From positions 34,506,917 through 34,570,916 of the forward strand of contig NC_088872.1 of the NCBI RefSeq assembly GCF_032884065.1: a DNA stretch of 64,000 bases, in the 5' to 3' direction. Shown piece after piece: positions 36,663 to 47,192 of the stretch. Source of the DNA: Artemia franciscana. Taxonomy: Eukaryota > Arthropoda > Branchiopoda > Anostraca > Artemiidae. Position 1 is the first letter of the stretch; each line of letters opens with the position of its first letter. Made by a program: the position numbers and the translations under genes. A model generated the notes under the pieces. That model searched no databases, was not told the DNA's origin, and saw only the letters and a list, made by a program, of their open reading frames with translations.

Positions 36663-37769
36663 ATGCCATTAAATGGAACCTTAAGTTATCCCAACCTTAC
36701 TAGGTTGAGGAATGGGGACAGTTTTGATATAAAAACTAGAACCATAAAAACTCCCCCCAGATACCTCAAAAACCGAACAGCTTGGTTTCCATGTAAAACA
36801 CAAAGTTTGCCAAATTTGTCAAAAATTGAACACAATTTATTAGACCAAGATTTCGAAAATGCCGCTAAAAAAGCAACAAGAGAATTACAATACCGAACTC
36901 TCTATCTACTTCTAGAAATTCCTGTAAGCATCACTAATAAGTTGATAACAAGAATTTTGATCATCTTGTTATTTTGTTCATTTACACGCAAAATGAGAAA
37001 AGAAAACTTCCAGCACAAACAGCAACTTGCGTCTCGGACTTTTACGATCTTACTTAACAAAATCCCCCTCAAAAAATACCCTCTAGTTGCAATATTGATC
37101 AGCGAAAATTTCTGGAGAATCTATAATGACAAAGGCTATACAATCATATGGCCTCTCAGATTTTTGTCAATATTGATAAAAAGAAATACAAATGTCTTGT
37201 TGGAAAAACCAAGCATACTAAACAAAATTTATAAAGACTACAAGAACCATTATTCAGCTAGTAATTTGATAAGAAACGGCCGAAAATTCCATATTTATGA
37301 ACCAGATTACAATGAACTGAAACAAATAATCTTTACCTGTAGCGAATGCGATGACAACTTTGCGTCAAAAATAGCGCCTCAAACAGATATAATCGTATTT
37401 GAAAAATTAATGAACTGTAAGGACCCCCTATTTTTCCATAAAATATTAATTTTCAAAGTAATCCATAACGTGTCAGGACTCTTAACCTTAAAAGAACAGT
37501 GCAGAAGGCACGTCCGACTTCTTATGCGGAAAAGAAATATAAATTATACCCTGTGGAGCCTTCAAATACCTAAAAATGTACAAAAATATCTTATGTTCGC
37601 GGAAGACAATTCAGAAAATAAAGGTCAAATATCTGAATTAACCTTTTGGTCAGCTCCTATTCCTAGATCAAAAGATTTTTTAACATATATAGGCGGACCA
37701 ATTTTCAACGTGCAAAATAATTTCGACATCAACTGTGGAACAAAACTGTCTACTTTAAAAAAATTTTAA
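36663..37769 (+). CDS. accessory ORF 3: SOCS-box protein 2, paralogue of ORF 2
   Basis: 368 codons, a diverged tandem duplicate of the preceding ORF. The segments SLPNLSKIE, LQYRTLYLLLEIPV and ENFWRI...IIWPLRFLSIL align in order, and both leaders share CCTGCTTATA shortly before the ATG. The SOCS box is at residues 275-314 (37485-37604): BC-box TLKEQCRRHV and Cullin-box-like LQIPKNVQKYLMF. Keeping both halves of the box while the rest diverged suggests selection for ligase recruitment and different targets. The reading frame is intact. As in ORF 2, a ~54-residue tail follows the box. No membrane segment or signal peptide seen, so the protein is probably cytosolic or nuclear. Confidence 0.8.
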   Translation: MPLNGTLSYPNLTRLRNGDSFDIKTRTIKTPPRYLKNRTAWFPCKTQSLPNLSKIEHNLLDQDFENAAKKATRELQYRTLYLLLEIPVSITNKLITRILIILLFCSFTRKMRKENFQHKQQLASRTFTILLNKIPLKKYPLVAILISENFWRIYNDKGYTIIWPLRFLSILIKRNTNVLLEKPSILNKIYKDYKNHYSASNLIRNGRKFHIYEPDYNELKQIIFTCSECDDNFASKIAPQTDIIVFEKLMNCKDPLFFHKILIFKVIHNVSGLLTLKEQCRRHVRLLMRKRNINYTLWSLQIPKNVQKYLMFAEDNSENKGQISELTFWSAPIPRSKDFLTYIGGPIFNVQNNFDINCGTKLSTLKKF

Positions 37770-37868
37770 ACCTCTGAGTAACAAACAGCTAATCCCACGA
37801 AATTATCCATGAAAACATGCCTAACTCCACCCAATAATTATTAATATAACCCAATTTAATTTTTTTCT

Positions 37869-37870
37869 AG
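37869..37870 (+). promoter_or_regulatory. candidate splice acceptor before the 2H ORF
   Basis: TTTAATTTTTTTCTAG ends 29 bp before the ATG at 37900: a strong pyrimidine tract with AG. Confidence 0.5.
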
Positions 37871-37899
37871 AAATTGGACTTGTCTAAAGATATGAAGTA

Positions 37900-38535
37900 A
37901 TGGAATCTCAGCCGAATTACTTCCTCGCAATCCAAGTTAAAAACCCTCAGATAAGGATGAATGCTTCATTAATGCAAAAACACGTAATTGAAACAAACCC
38001 TAAGTCAACAAAAGCCTTAATCAAACAAAACTCCTTCCATCTAACGTTAAAAGTATTGCATCTGAAAAATAATACTGAAATTGAACATGTAAAAAGTGCT
38101 TTTGTCAAGACCGTAGAAAAATATAGACAAAATTTCATAAATGAAAAACTTTATCTTGATTTTCAAGGCATCGGGGATTTCTTTGAGCAAATTATATATG
38201 CGAAATTAGAGAACGAAGAGGTAGTTAAAACGCGCCTAAATCCAATCATAGAAGAAATCTCGAAAAAAATTACCAAAAGCGGAGTACGAAATGTAAATCA
38301 AGAAAACTGGAAGCCACATTTAACGTTAGTTGACCTAAGAAAAGTAAAAAAGCTAAGGAAAGAGGCACGAAAACTTCACCCCTCCTTAACTTCCAATTTT
38401 AAAAACATGAAATTTGGAAGAGAACTTGTAAACGGGTTACAATTACTATCAATTTTCGGACCCAAAAGCCAAGAAAACTATTACGAGATAATAGCAGAAG
38501 TAGAGTTTGAACAAAACACCCCTAAATACAACTAA
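37900..38535 (+). CDS. accessory ORF 4: 2H phosphoesterase, AKAP7-like
   Basis: 211 codons, intact. Two H-x-T motifs define the 2H fold: FHLTLKV (His47, Thr49) and KPHLTLV (His140, Thr142), about 90 residues apart. The N-terminal PNYFLAIQV, the central LDFQGIG and the C-terminal YYEIIAEVEF match, in order, the AKAP7/AKAP18 central (NLS) domain as I know it. That domain is a 2H enzyme able to cleave 2',5'-linked oligoadenylate. Viral relatives in some coronaviruses and rotaviruses blunt the OAS-RNase L pathway, and phage 2H enzymes such as Acb1 destroy cyclic nucleotide signals. Inference: here it may degrade a nucleotide second messenger (arthropods use cGAS-like receptors) or process RNA ends. 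It was probably captured from a host AKAP7-type gene. Confidence 0.85.
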   Translation: MESQPNYFLAIQVKNPQIRMNASLMQKHVIETNPKSTKALIKQNSFHLTLKVLHLKNNTEIEHVKSAFVKTVEKYRQNFINEKLYLDFQGIGDFFEQIIYAKLENEEVVKTRLNPIIEEISKKITKSGVRNVNQENWKPHLTLVDLRKVKKLRKEARKLHPSLTSNFKNMKFGRELVNGLQLLSIFGPKSQENYYEIIAEVEFEQNTPKYN

Positions 38536-39464
38536 AAGTAAAAAAAATAAAATCAAATCAAATAAAGTAAAAACGTTTCAGGAACAGAAAGGAGAACGAA
38601 ACAGGAAATATATGGCAATAAGGTAATGATTCTTCAAAATAAATTACGCTCACCAAAAACTAACATTAAAATAAAAAAAAATAAAAAATAATATATAACC
38701 TTCGTATAACTAACTTAATTCATATACTTATAGTAAGATAAATATGTTTAGAAATTACCAAAATCGCCGGACCTGTGAACTTCACAAACTATTATAAATA
38801 AGTATAATAGCATATAACACACGAAAAATCTAAACTTAACACTTAGCCTACTAACCTTTAGCCTACTACTTAAAAAAAAAAATTTTTCTCTTCGCGTAAT
38901 TTTAACAAAAAATGTCCCAAAGGCATTTAACAAAAATTCAATCTCTTACCTTATGCGATCTACATGGATTCATGACACGGTCCGAACTTTGAAAAATACT
39001 TCAAATGTCAAGCTTTGAAAATACAAGCTTTGAAAACATATCAAAACACAATAACTATATTTGATAAACATTTGTTCACAAAGTATACTTATGTATCTCG
39101 CTTAGATAACAGAATATAGTCTTCCCATCTAAACAACTGAACAATGTATGGTAAAACGAGACTTTTATATAATGATAAAAGAAAACAACTTTCTTTTTAA
39201 AAGAAAGTGTAAAGTTATACTTTATAATAACTAAAGTTAACTACTATATTTATTTAGTATAAAGCCAAAATAGTCGCATCATCCTATTGAAATATCGCTA
39301 CTTACAAAGTAATACATTGTTCTTAATTTGACTAGGTCTCATTCCAAATGCAAAGTGCTGTAATAAAACCCTCAATTATAATCTACTTACATCTACCTGA
39401 GGCAGTGAATACATCAAATCTAAAGGTTTTTCGAAAAGCCATAATTATACGGCACATCTTCAAC

Positions 39465-39711
39465 CGACAAGATAATTGGGATAAGAGAGTATTTCTGCAT
39501 AATGAGAAAATGCTTATTTTTTTAACGACAAGATAATTGGGATAAGAGAGTATTTCTGCATAATGAGAAAATGCTTATTTTTTTTTTACGACAAGATAAT
39601 TGGGATAAGAGAGTATTTCTGCATAATGAGAAAATGCTTATTTTTTTAACGACAAGATAATTGGGATAAGAGAGTATTTCTGCATAATGAGAAAATGTTT
39701 ATTTTTTTTTT
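39465..39711. repeat. four tandem copies of a ~61-bp repeat
   Basis: Copies start at 39465, 39526, 39589 and 39650, each with CGACAAGATAATTGGGATAA and TTTCTGCATAATGAGAAAAT, differing mainly in the length of the T run. Confidence 0.93.
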
Positions 39712-41198
39712 CCTTATTCAATCAAGTTGGAAATAACACACTTATCTATTTCATAAATAAACTGAAAAACAAGTTGTGAAACTTTTCAAATTCTTAATCT
39801 AAAGTTTAACTTATTTTAAATGAGTACAATATAGATTTATACTACAAAGGACTAGTAGCCTACAACTTATTAATTAAGTTAGGCTAAGATCCTACTAAAT
39901 TTAAAAACGATTTAAGTCATAAGTCAAAGGTTGTTCTTCTTTTGCAACTAAGCCAGGTAGTTTTAAGCTAGAATGAGTTTAAATGCGAAAGAACACTTAA
40001 TTTATCGAAAGTCAAACTATTATACATCAATAAGACACCCTCTCGAATTTGTGCGAGTTTTGCAAAGGCTATAATTGTTTCTCAAAGTGCATACAAAAAA
40101 ATGGCTGTAATGAGTTAAAAACATAGTTACTAGGTCTTACAATCTTATAATATAATAATTATCCCTACTTTTAAAACTCCAAACTACATTAACCCAACCA
40201 TAATTAGATCTTACCCAATTAATGCCATGAATCAAAACTTTAACAATAAAATAAGCCTATCCTTCTATTACATCTACTTAATTAGAAATTTAAGCCTCAA
40301 GCCGTATCAGATACACAAGTTGTTTCATACTATTTCATACATTTATCAGATAGGTGTTTTAAGCAAATTTTTCCTTGGTTAGCAAAATTTTAAACAATTT
40401 TAGTTTTTAACCATTTGGAGTTATAAAGAAGTTTAACGGCGATCCTCTCAAAATACAAGTGCTATTAATTTTTTTTATATCTAGGTATTTTTGTAACTAA
40501 ATAAAATAACTTTAATATAAATATTGCCAATGTCTATCCATCCCCCCCAATGAGAGTAGAGAACATCTAATAGGTCCTGAGTTAACTCCATCCTAGACCT
40601 AAAATAAAACTAAAAAAAAAAAAAAAATTCCCTAAGAGATATTTAGCGAGAATAAGCTAGTACTTTAATTTGCTAAATACCTAATGATTGCACCCTTGAA
40701 ATATTATTATTTTATCTTCCAAAAACACACACCAATTATTAATTTTCTGACAAAAATTCAACTTTTTGAGAAAGATACATGAGACTTTAGCTACTAGGTT
40801 CTCGGATACGCCGAATACGATTATATGATTTTCGTTAAGATTCTGTGATTTTTAGGGAGTGTTCCCCCCTATTTTCCAAAAAATCCTGGTTTTTTCTCTA
40901 TTTAAAATAGCCCCTTTTCTGAAATGGGCGGTGCCAAAGATCTTCCGTAATGACACTTTAGTCTATTCTAACACAAGTCTTCGTGGAAGCATCTTTAATA
41001 TTCTTTAATTCCCCAATTTAAAATTATTGATATTTTTTAAATTGATTTGTTTAACACTATATCGTAACGACAATAGTGTGTTAGCCCCTTAAATCTATAT
41101 TGAAAAACTCCATTAATAGTTAATAAATCTCAGCGTCACGCAATCCATTTTTCTTTCTGTCACACTTTGTCAGAAATAATTGATTAAATATTAATTAC

Positions 41199-41200
41199 AG
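41199..41200 (+). promoter_or_regulatory. candidate env splice acceptor
   Basis: TTAATTACAG ends 6 bp before the env ATG at 41207. Gypsy-type env genes are normally expressed from a spliced mRNA. The pyrimidine tract is weak. Confidence 0.4.
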
Positions 41201-41206
41201 ATAAGA

Positions 41207-44200
41207 ATGATGATCTTAACATTTTTGATGACCGTGTGTATAGGTGCCCATACACAAGATGTCGTAAAGCATGGGATAATATTCAAACACGAAAATTCAC
41301 TTCTAACTAGTAACAACGCTTGGAAAATTTTTATGAAGCTAGACCCTAAACCATTTGAAACATTATTCCAACAAGTTATAAGACTGGAGAAAAATACATT
41401 TGACCTAAAAGAATCAATTTTTCAATTTTTAAAATCAGACAAGGGACTACAAGCAAGCAAAAACAACCATAAGGAAAAGAAAGAAACATCCCCTAACTCT
41501 CCCAAGGTCAAAACAAAAAGAATAGTAGATGATTTTGATGCGAAAATGGCCGAAATCGATAAAGCTATAGGATTCGGAAAAACCATTGAAAAAAGAAAAC
41601 GAAGGTCAATTAACGAGGACCAAAACTCAGATATCGATAAAGAGACCCAAAATACAATTGAGCCAATCAAGACACAACTTAAACAAAGAAAATTATACGA
41701 TGGACAATATGCGTTATTGAACGAATTGCCCACAGTATGGAATTTCTTCAAAGAACTATGGAATGGACCAAAACAAATTAACAGGGCTAAGAACAAACCA
41801 ATACAAGAAAAAATAGATTTATCTGAAATAAAACCAACGAAGGTTGAAACGAGAGACATAACCAGTATTTCCCAATATACACAGCAAACCGCTACAATTG
41901 AAACCCAAGCAACAAGTATTGTATCTGACCTCGTAACGCGAACAAATAAAATACCAGAGATAATAAGAGGTATAGAAAATATTGAAGTGGGATTGAATTC
42001 CACTAATGGTACCAGCAAACCAAAATACAAGTTTAAATGTCAATATTTCTGTAGAATAATAAACGTCACAACGGAAGCTACCAAAATCAACACGACCGCC
42101 CATGTTCCACGTATTACGTCTTATACCGACGAAAGCACAAACGGATTAATGGAAATCCCCAGAAGCACCGAAAAGGAATACGAAACGACTACTTTTTGGA
42201 AATACGATACTCAGAACGAGGAAACCACAGCAGAAACTGATTTCACTCCAACAACAATCGAAACTGAACATACCCCAATAACAGAAGTGGAAGAAACATT
42301 CCCTCGTCAAACCCCACGACGACTGACCCACAACCAATAGAGTTAGATACCTCAATATCAGAAATTACTACAAGTACTATCCCTGGTGTACTAATGCCAA
42401 TTAAAAACGATGAAATTTTAATAACAGTAAGGCAACCATGGCAATCAACTAGCTGGATATGGACTTCTTCGAAAAAGGGAAGAATACAAGTTAGATGGCA
42501 AATCCCTTTTGTCGAGACAGACTATGGAAGAACACGATGTGTGGATGGAGACAAAAAATGTCAAGATGAAGGTCACTGGAGAGAATGTTGGACAATAGAT
42601 GGTAAAAAAACTTGCGCGCGACTGACCATGGCCGACGAACCAGCAAAGGATGAATTAGAACCCCTCCCGGAATTAACCATGGAAAATGCTCATAAAATCT
42701 CAACTCATCAGGCATTCCTTATCTTATATAGACAAAGGTTAGAGGCGTTATTTGAACTATTCAATACAGAAATACAAAAACTTAAACAAAGCACTACACG
42801 TATATTCGAAGTATTTTTCCGAAGAAGTAAATATAAACGATCAACAAGTCTAATCCCAATAGTAGGAGAACTTGCTTCCCGACTATTCGGTTTGTCAACC
42901 GAAGAAGATTTGAATATACTAAGAGATAATGTTAAAAGACTCAACACAGCCATGAATACAACACTACATGTCCAAAAAATACAAGCAAGCATAGCCAATT
43001 ACCAAAAAGACAAAATCGAGGCTATATCCAAAAAAATATCAAGAACAGTCAGCACAATGAACTATTTAAAAAATGAGGTAGACAGAGTAATCTCTGATTC
43101 CAGCCTAACGATGGTGTCACTAGACATTGTTATTATGTCTTTGTTGAACTTAGCCACTGATGTCAGTAAATTTGAATTCGCGTTATTTGAGTTAACAGGA
43201 GGTACTCTTTCTTACGACTTAGTGGATCCCTCGGATCTTAAGAACATCCTAAACGAAATAAAGACTCACTTAACATTTGGTCTCCACTTACCAGTAGAAC
43301 CAGAAGTAGCTAACTTGTTTTTATATTATACCAAACTAAAGGTGCATATTACCGAGATCAATGAGCAACTATTTGCTGTAGTCACAATTCCTTTGATTAA
43401 TCAACAATCCATATACGACCTATACAAAATATCTACATTTCCAATCAACATTAAGGAGACAAACTCCTTCATGAGCATCATCCCAGAAGCGGAATATATG
43501 TTAATTGATCAAGATAGAAGAAAATACGCGTTAGCAAATACCGAAGAATTAAAAGAATGCGTGTCATTTAAAAATTTGGTCTGCCAACTTACATTACCTA
43601 TATATAACGTAAAGATAGGATCATGCATGCTAGATCTATTCCTAAAGGAATCGCAGCAACAAAATATTCCTGATTCTTGTGAAGCCTTAATAGGAAATAC
43701 CAAAAGAGAAACTTTCATTAATTTACGAAACGACTTATGGTTATTTACAGTACCTAAAAAGACGGTAGGAACTCTATCCTGTTATAATAATACAGAAAAA
43801 ATTGACCCCAGCTATCGAACCGAAATATTATTACAAGATGTTGGGACTATTACAATCAAACAAGGTTGCAGACTTGTAACTAAAGAAACAACCGTCCAAA
43901 CACCTCTAATCACAACCAGCACTAACGTCATGAGCCCAAAAATAATAAATTTTCAAGGAATAAACTTGTCCTTCACGATTCCGAATATAAATGATGAAGA
44001 ATCTAAAACATCCATATGGCCAAAAATAGAAAAGATCAAAGGTACAATGCAATTAACAAAAATAAAGGAAGCGTTAGATATGCAAATACCCTTATTCACT
44101 AACGAAGACCAAAGATTGAAATACGTGGAGAGCCAGTACGGTTTGTTCTCACCAAACTCATGGTATAATATTATAATCACAATATTCATGGTATTTCTTA

Positions 44201-44331
44201 TTTCACTAACAATAAGAGCGCTACTAACAATTAACTATGGGAAAATACTGAAGAGAAAAAGGATAAACACTGATGCAATTGAGGCACAAGAGATGCATCA
44301 ATTGAACCCTACTGCTCCTGATGATATTTAA
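41207..44331 (+). pseudogene. env: env: F-type envelope fusion glycoprotein, split by one frameshift
   Basis: The upstream block (41207-42340) opens with a hydrophobic signal-peptide-like stretch, then a charged region with a basic RKRR site and a Thr/Glu-rich mucin-like stalk. The downstream block (first Met 42394, to 44331) has a Cys-rich segment, a KYKR furin-like site (residues 146-149 of that block), a fusion-peptide-like stretch ending in ASRLFGL, heptad-rich helices, scattered Cys, and a transmembrane segment near residues 590-613 followed by a short basic tail. The layout matches the baculovirus F/errantivirus Env family (Baculo_F). The downstream frame is open upstream past the stop of the first block, so a single-base indel within roughly 42.25-42.34 kb splits one gene. 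Env would let particles enter cells. Whether the break is real is unknown. Confidence 0.85.
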
Positions 44332-46155
44332 GCCATTTTAACAGGGAGGATGTAAAAATCCGGGGAAATTAAGAGGTCTTTCTCCGTACGTAACATCCTT
44401 TCCCTACTGTAGAAATATTGTTGGTGTATAACAGCTAGAAGGCTATGATACAACATACTGTATTACTTTTTGGCATATACATCAAAAATACTCTTGGCAG
44501 AAAATCTTTATGTAAATATAGACCTCTAACAAGAACGAAAAAATTCGTTCTATCTTTTTATGTACAAGAGATTTAAGAGGTCATCTCTTGTAATTTTGCT
44601 GAACTATTTCAAGAAAAGGGAAACAACGTTCCAAGGCGTGATAATTGAAAGGCTATGATGCAAAATGTATTACTTTTCGACTAATCACGCATTGGAGGTT
44701 CAATTTTTTTTTGATTAAAATATGATCTAAAACATTAAGACCTCTATATAATCTTACATATATATAACCCTCTTTAGTGCCGTGTTCTTATATTTACATG
44801 TAATCATAATAATATAGTAATAGTGTAGTACCAATAAAACTATTTTCAGTTGCTATATGACCAAATATACCTCACGTTACTTCAAATGTACCTGAAAATT
44901 ATTAGAATTTAAAACTTCTTTTAAGAAATCGTACATTCGATTTCACTTTGAGTGTTTGAAAAAAAAATATAATATTACTGTTATGCAATTATGTACTATT
45001 ATTATGCAATTTAAAATAATGCTTTATATTATCGTATCACTAGTACCATTTTATATGTTAACAACATGATTCTGCTTGGAAATTTTTATTACAGAATTTG
45101 GCATACTACAAAAATTGGCCAACAAACGTCATGGTCAAAGACTACAAAACACCTATCATGATTTATCAACCACCGAAGAATGCCCAAGACACGTCTGATT
45201 CAACCGGAAAACTATCACCCATCCTTCATTTCTGACTATACGATGTAGACTAGAGAAAACGAAACATCCAACCAGCGGTACGACAACGTACCCACGCAAT
45301 ACACCATTAGTGAACCCAATTCAATATGGAAACCCTCACACACCTAATGAAGTTTTAGAACAGGAGATCCTAAGTCCTAATTTTTTAAACTTAGGAATCA
45401 ACTAACAAGTAAGGTGTTAAATAGTACTCCAGTCTATTGTATTAAATTAAGATAACGCAAAAGACAATTAAGATAACGCTTAAATGCAGAAGAGAGCGGG
45501 AGCAGGACAGAAGAACTGTAGTACCGGCCGTACCTTTGTACTTAAACTGCTGGGGATAGGTGATTCTGAGTCCCGCGCTTCCCATTTTGTAAAAGCGTAA
45601 AAACAAAAAATCTTTACTTTTGCTAAATGGTGATAAATTAGAAAATAACAATATATTTGTTCAATCAGTGAATAGGGCAAGGACACGAAAATTGTGATTG
45701 GTGTGAAACTAATATCCAGAGCTAATAAGAGATGAACATTTAAAAAAGTGCCAAATAGTGAATTATAAATTTAAGTGAATGAAAGTGCCAGTGAATCTTT
45801 TTATATTACGTCGTGTATTTTATTTTTATTGTTAAAATACCTGGGATCAATTAAAAATCAGATTAACAGTTAAAACAGTTAAAAGATATAAAGTAAAAAT
45901 GAACAATTGGAACCAGGTATTCGATTGTAATAACAGTTAATGTCAAGTGTTGTGGTTAAATAATTTTTTTTAGTGCTAGGTGCAGGACATATATACATAA
46001 GGTGTAGGAAAATATTTCTGAAATTTTAATCATCATTTACAAGGTTATGGAATTATAATAAAATTTTTATAAACAATAAGGAATAAAATGCAATATTTAA
46101 AGAGAGAGATTAGACTGATTGATGGGGACATCAATCTACAATGGGAAAGGGGATA
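44332..46155. other. 3' non-coding region of the element
   Basis: AT-rich, with no supported gene. It holds two similar ~30-bp segments with GGCTATGAT and TATTACTTTT (about 44441 and 44649) and short inverted repeats such as AACGAA/TTCGTT near 44535 and TACAAGAGAT/ATCTCTTGTA near 44562-44593. Confidence 0.55.
46143..46153 (+). promoter_or_regulatory. polypurine tract
   Basis: GGGAAAGGGGA ends two bases before the 3' LTR, the position from which plus-strand DNA synthesis is primed. Confidence 0.8.
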
Positions 46156-47160
46156 TGTAACATATAGACCAGCCCCCCCCCCCCCCTCTATAAAATTCAG
46201 GACCAAATCCCTCATTCACATCCCCTTAGGAATCCTCAAATATAGGACCAAATCTCTCATCCATACTCTTCTAGGAACTCTTAAATTCAGGACTAAATTT
46301 CTCAGTCACACCCCTTTAGTAAATTTCAATTTGAAAAAGGTTTGGATAAAATCATTTAGAATTTAACAGATTGCTAAATTTAACAAGTCTGCATAATCCT
46401 ACGCAGTTAGACTACATGCATTTAGATAAGTGAAAGGTTACTTAACAAGTCAAGTAACCAGTTATTCTGACCCCTGAGTTTTTCAACAGTCTGCATAGTC
46501 CAACGCGGTTGGGTTACGTGCATTTAGATAAAGTAAATGTTACTCAACAAGTTAAGTAACCAGTTATTCTGACCTATGGGTTTTTCTCAAAACCAAAAGA
46601 GAAATCCTTGCCATAAGAACAGCTTTTGGATGCGTGACTAGTCACATGATTAAATATTACCAATAGTAGTGGAGGTCAACTTCCGCAGGTCACCAAGCCT
46701 GTCCGGCAAGTGCGCGCGTTGGATATATGAGCCCAACACAAGGGCGAATAGTTAGTTTTATGGAGAGATTCGAATGCGTTAGATCAATTGCTCATGTTCG
46801 CCTTTTTATGCAATAAGACATTGAAGCTATTTTGTCAATAGTTGTATATTGTAAGTAAATAAACCTTATTGTATTTAATCATCTTCTGTCTATGTATTAG
46901 GGCATCAGGTACAGTTCCTCTAGCTTTCAGGCACGGTCCCAAGGGAATCTATATTTGTTTCAAGAGACCTCGAACAACACCGAGATGGTTCTGTCTCCCA
47001 GGTTACCGGGGATTCTATACGAAGCCTTTTATTTTATTAATAATTTAGCTCCCATATCCACATCAAACTATTAAGACTTAGAAGCGTCTCAAGCAACTCA
47101 ACGCAAAACCCCCTTTAAAATAAACTCAAACTAATTATTTAACCAAACCACCCCGTAACA
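46156..47160 (+). repeat. 3' long terminal repeat
   Basis: 1005 bp, near-identical to the 5' LTR. Differences seen are the length of the C run near the start, single-base homopolymer indels, and about three substitutions near the end. Followed by CTAG at 47161-47164. Confidence 0.95.
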
Positions 47161-47192
47161 CTAGAGTAGTTGGATTTTAGACAGCCTGCAAG

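Larger units (their letters stand above)
38536..41206. other. 2.7-kb non-coding stretch between accessory genes and env
   Basis: Very AT-rich, with no supported gene. It contains the 61-bp tandem repeats at 39465-39711. At about 40,741-40,920 there is a segment resembling the dispersed repeat at 54,640-54,780 (shared GATTTTCGTTAAG, a GGTTCT(C/T)GGA core and TTTTAGGG). It ends at a possible splice acceptor before env. Confidence 0.6.
22389..47160 (+). mobile_element. giant Ty3/gypsy retrovirus-like element with gag, pol, env and four accessory genes
   Basis: Bounded by ~1 kb LTRs in direct orientation, each TG...CA, and flanked by CTAG duplications. The order is LTR, primer binding site, gag, pol (PR-RT-RH-IN), exonuclease-like ORF, two SOCS-box ORFs, 2H phosphoesterase ORF, ~2.7 kb non-coding stretch, env, ~1.8 kb non-coding stretch, polypurine tract, LTR. 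PR-RT-RH-IN order, a GPY/F-like integrase tail and an F-type env point to the errantivirus-like side of Ty3/gypsy. The assembled length of 24.77 kb includes a ~3.9 kb near-identical duplication abutting a 100-N gap, so the likely true length is ~20.8 kb, well above the usual range for the group. LTR divergence is small (about three substitutions plus homopolymer differences by eye), so the insertion is recent. Confidence 0.95.

Noticed and set aside
39465..39711. CRISPR-like array
   Set aside because: The units are directly adjacent with no unique spacers, and the DNA is eukaryotic; it is a minisatellite.
41422..42030. 202-codon minus-strand ORF antisense to env
   Set aside because: Shadow of the env frame; hydrophobic composition follows from the A-rich plus strand; no domain.
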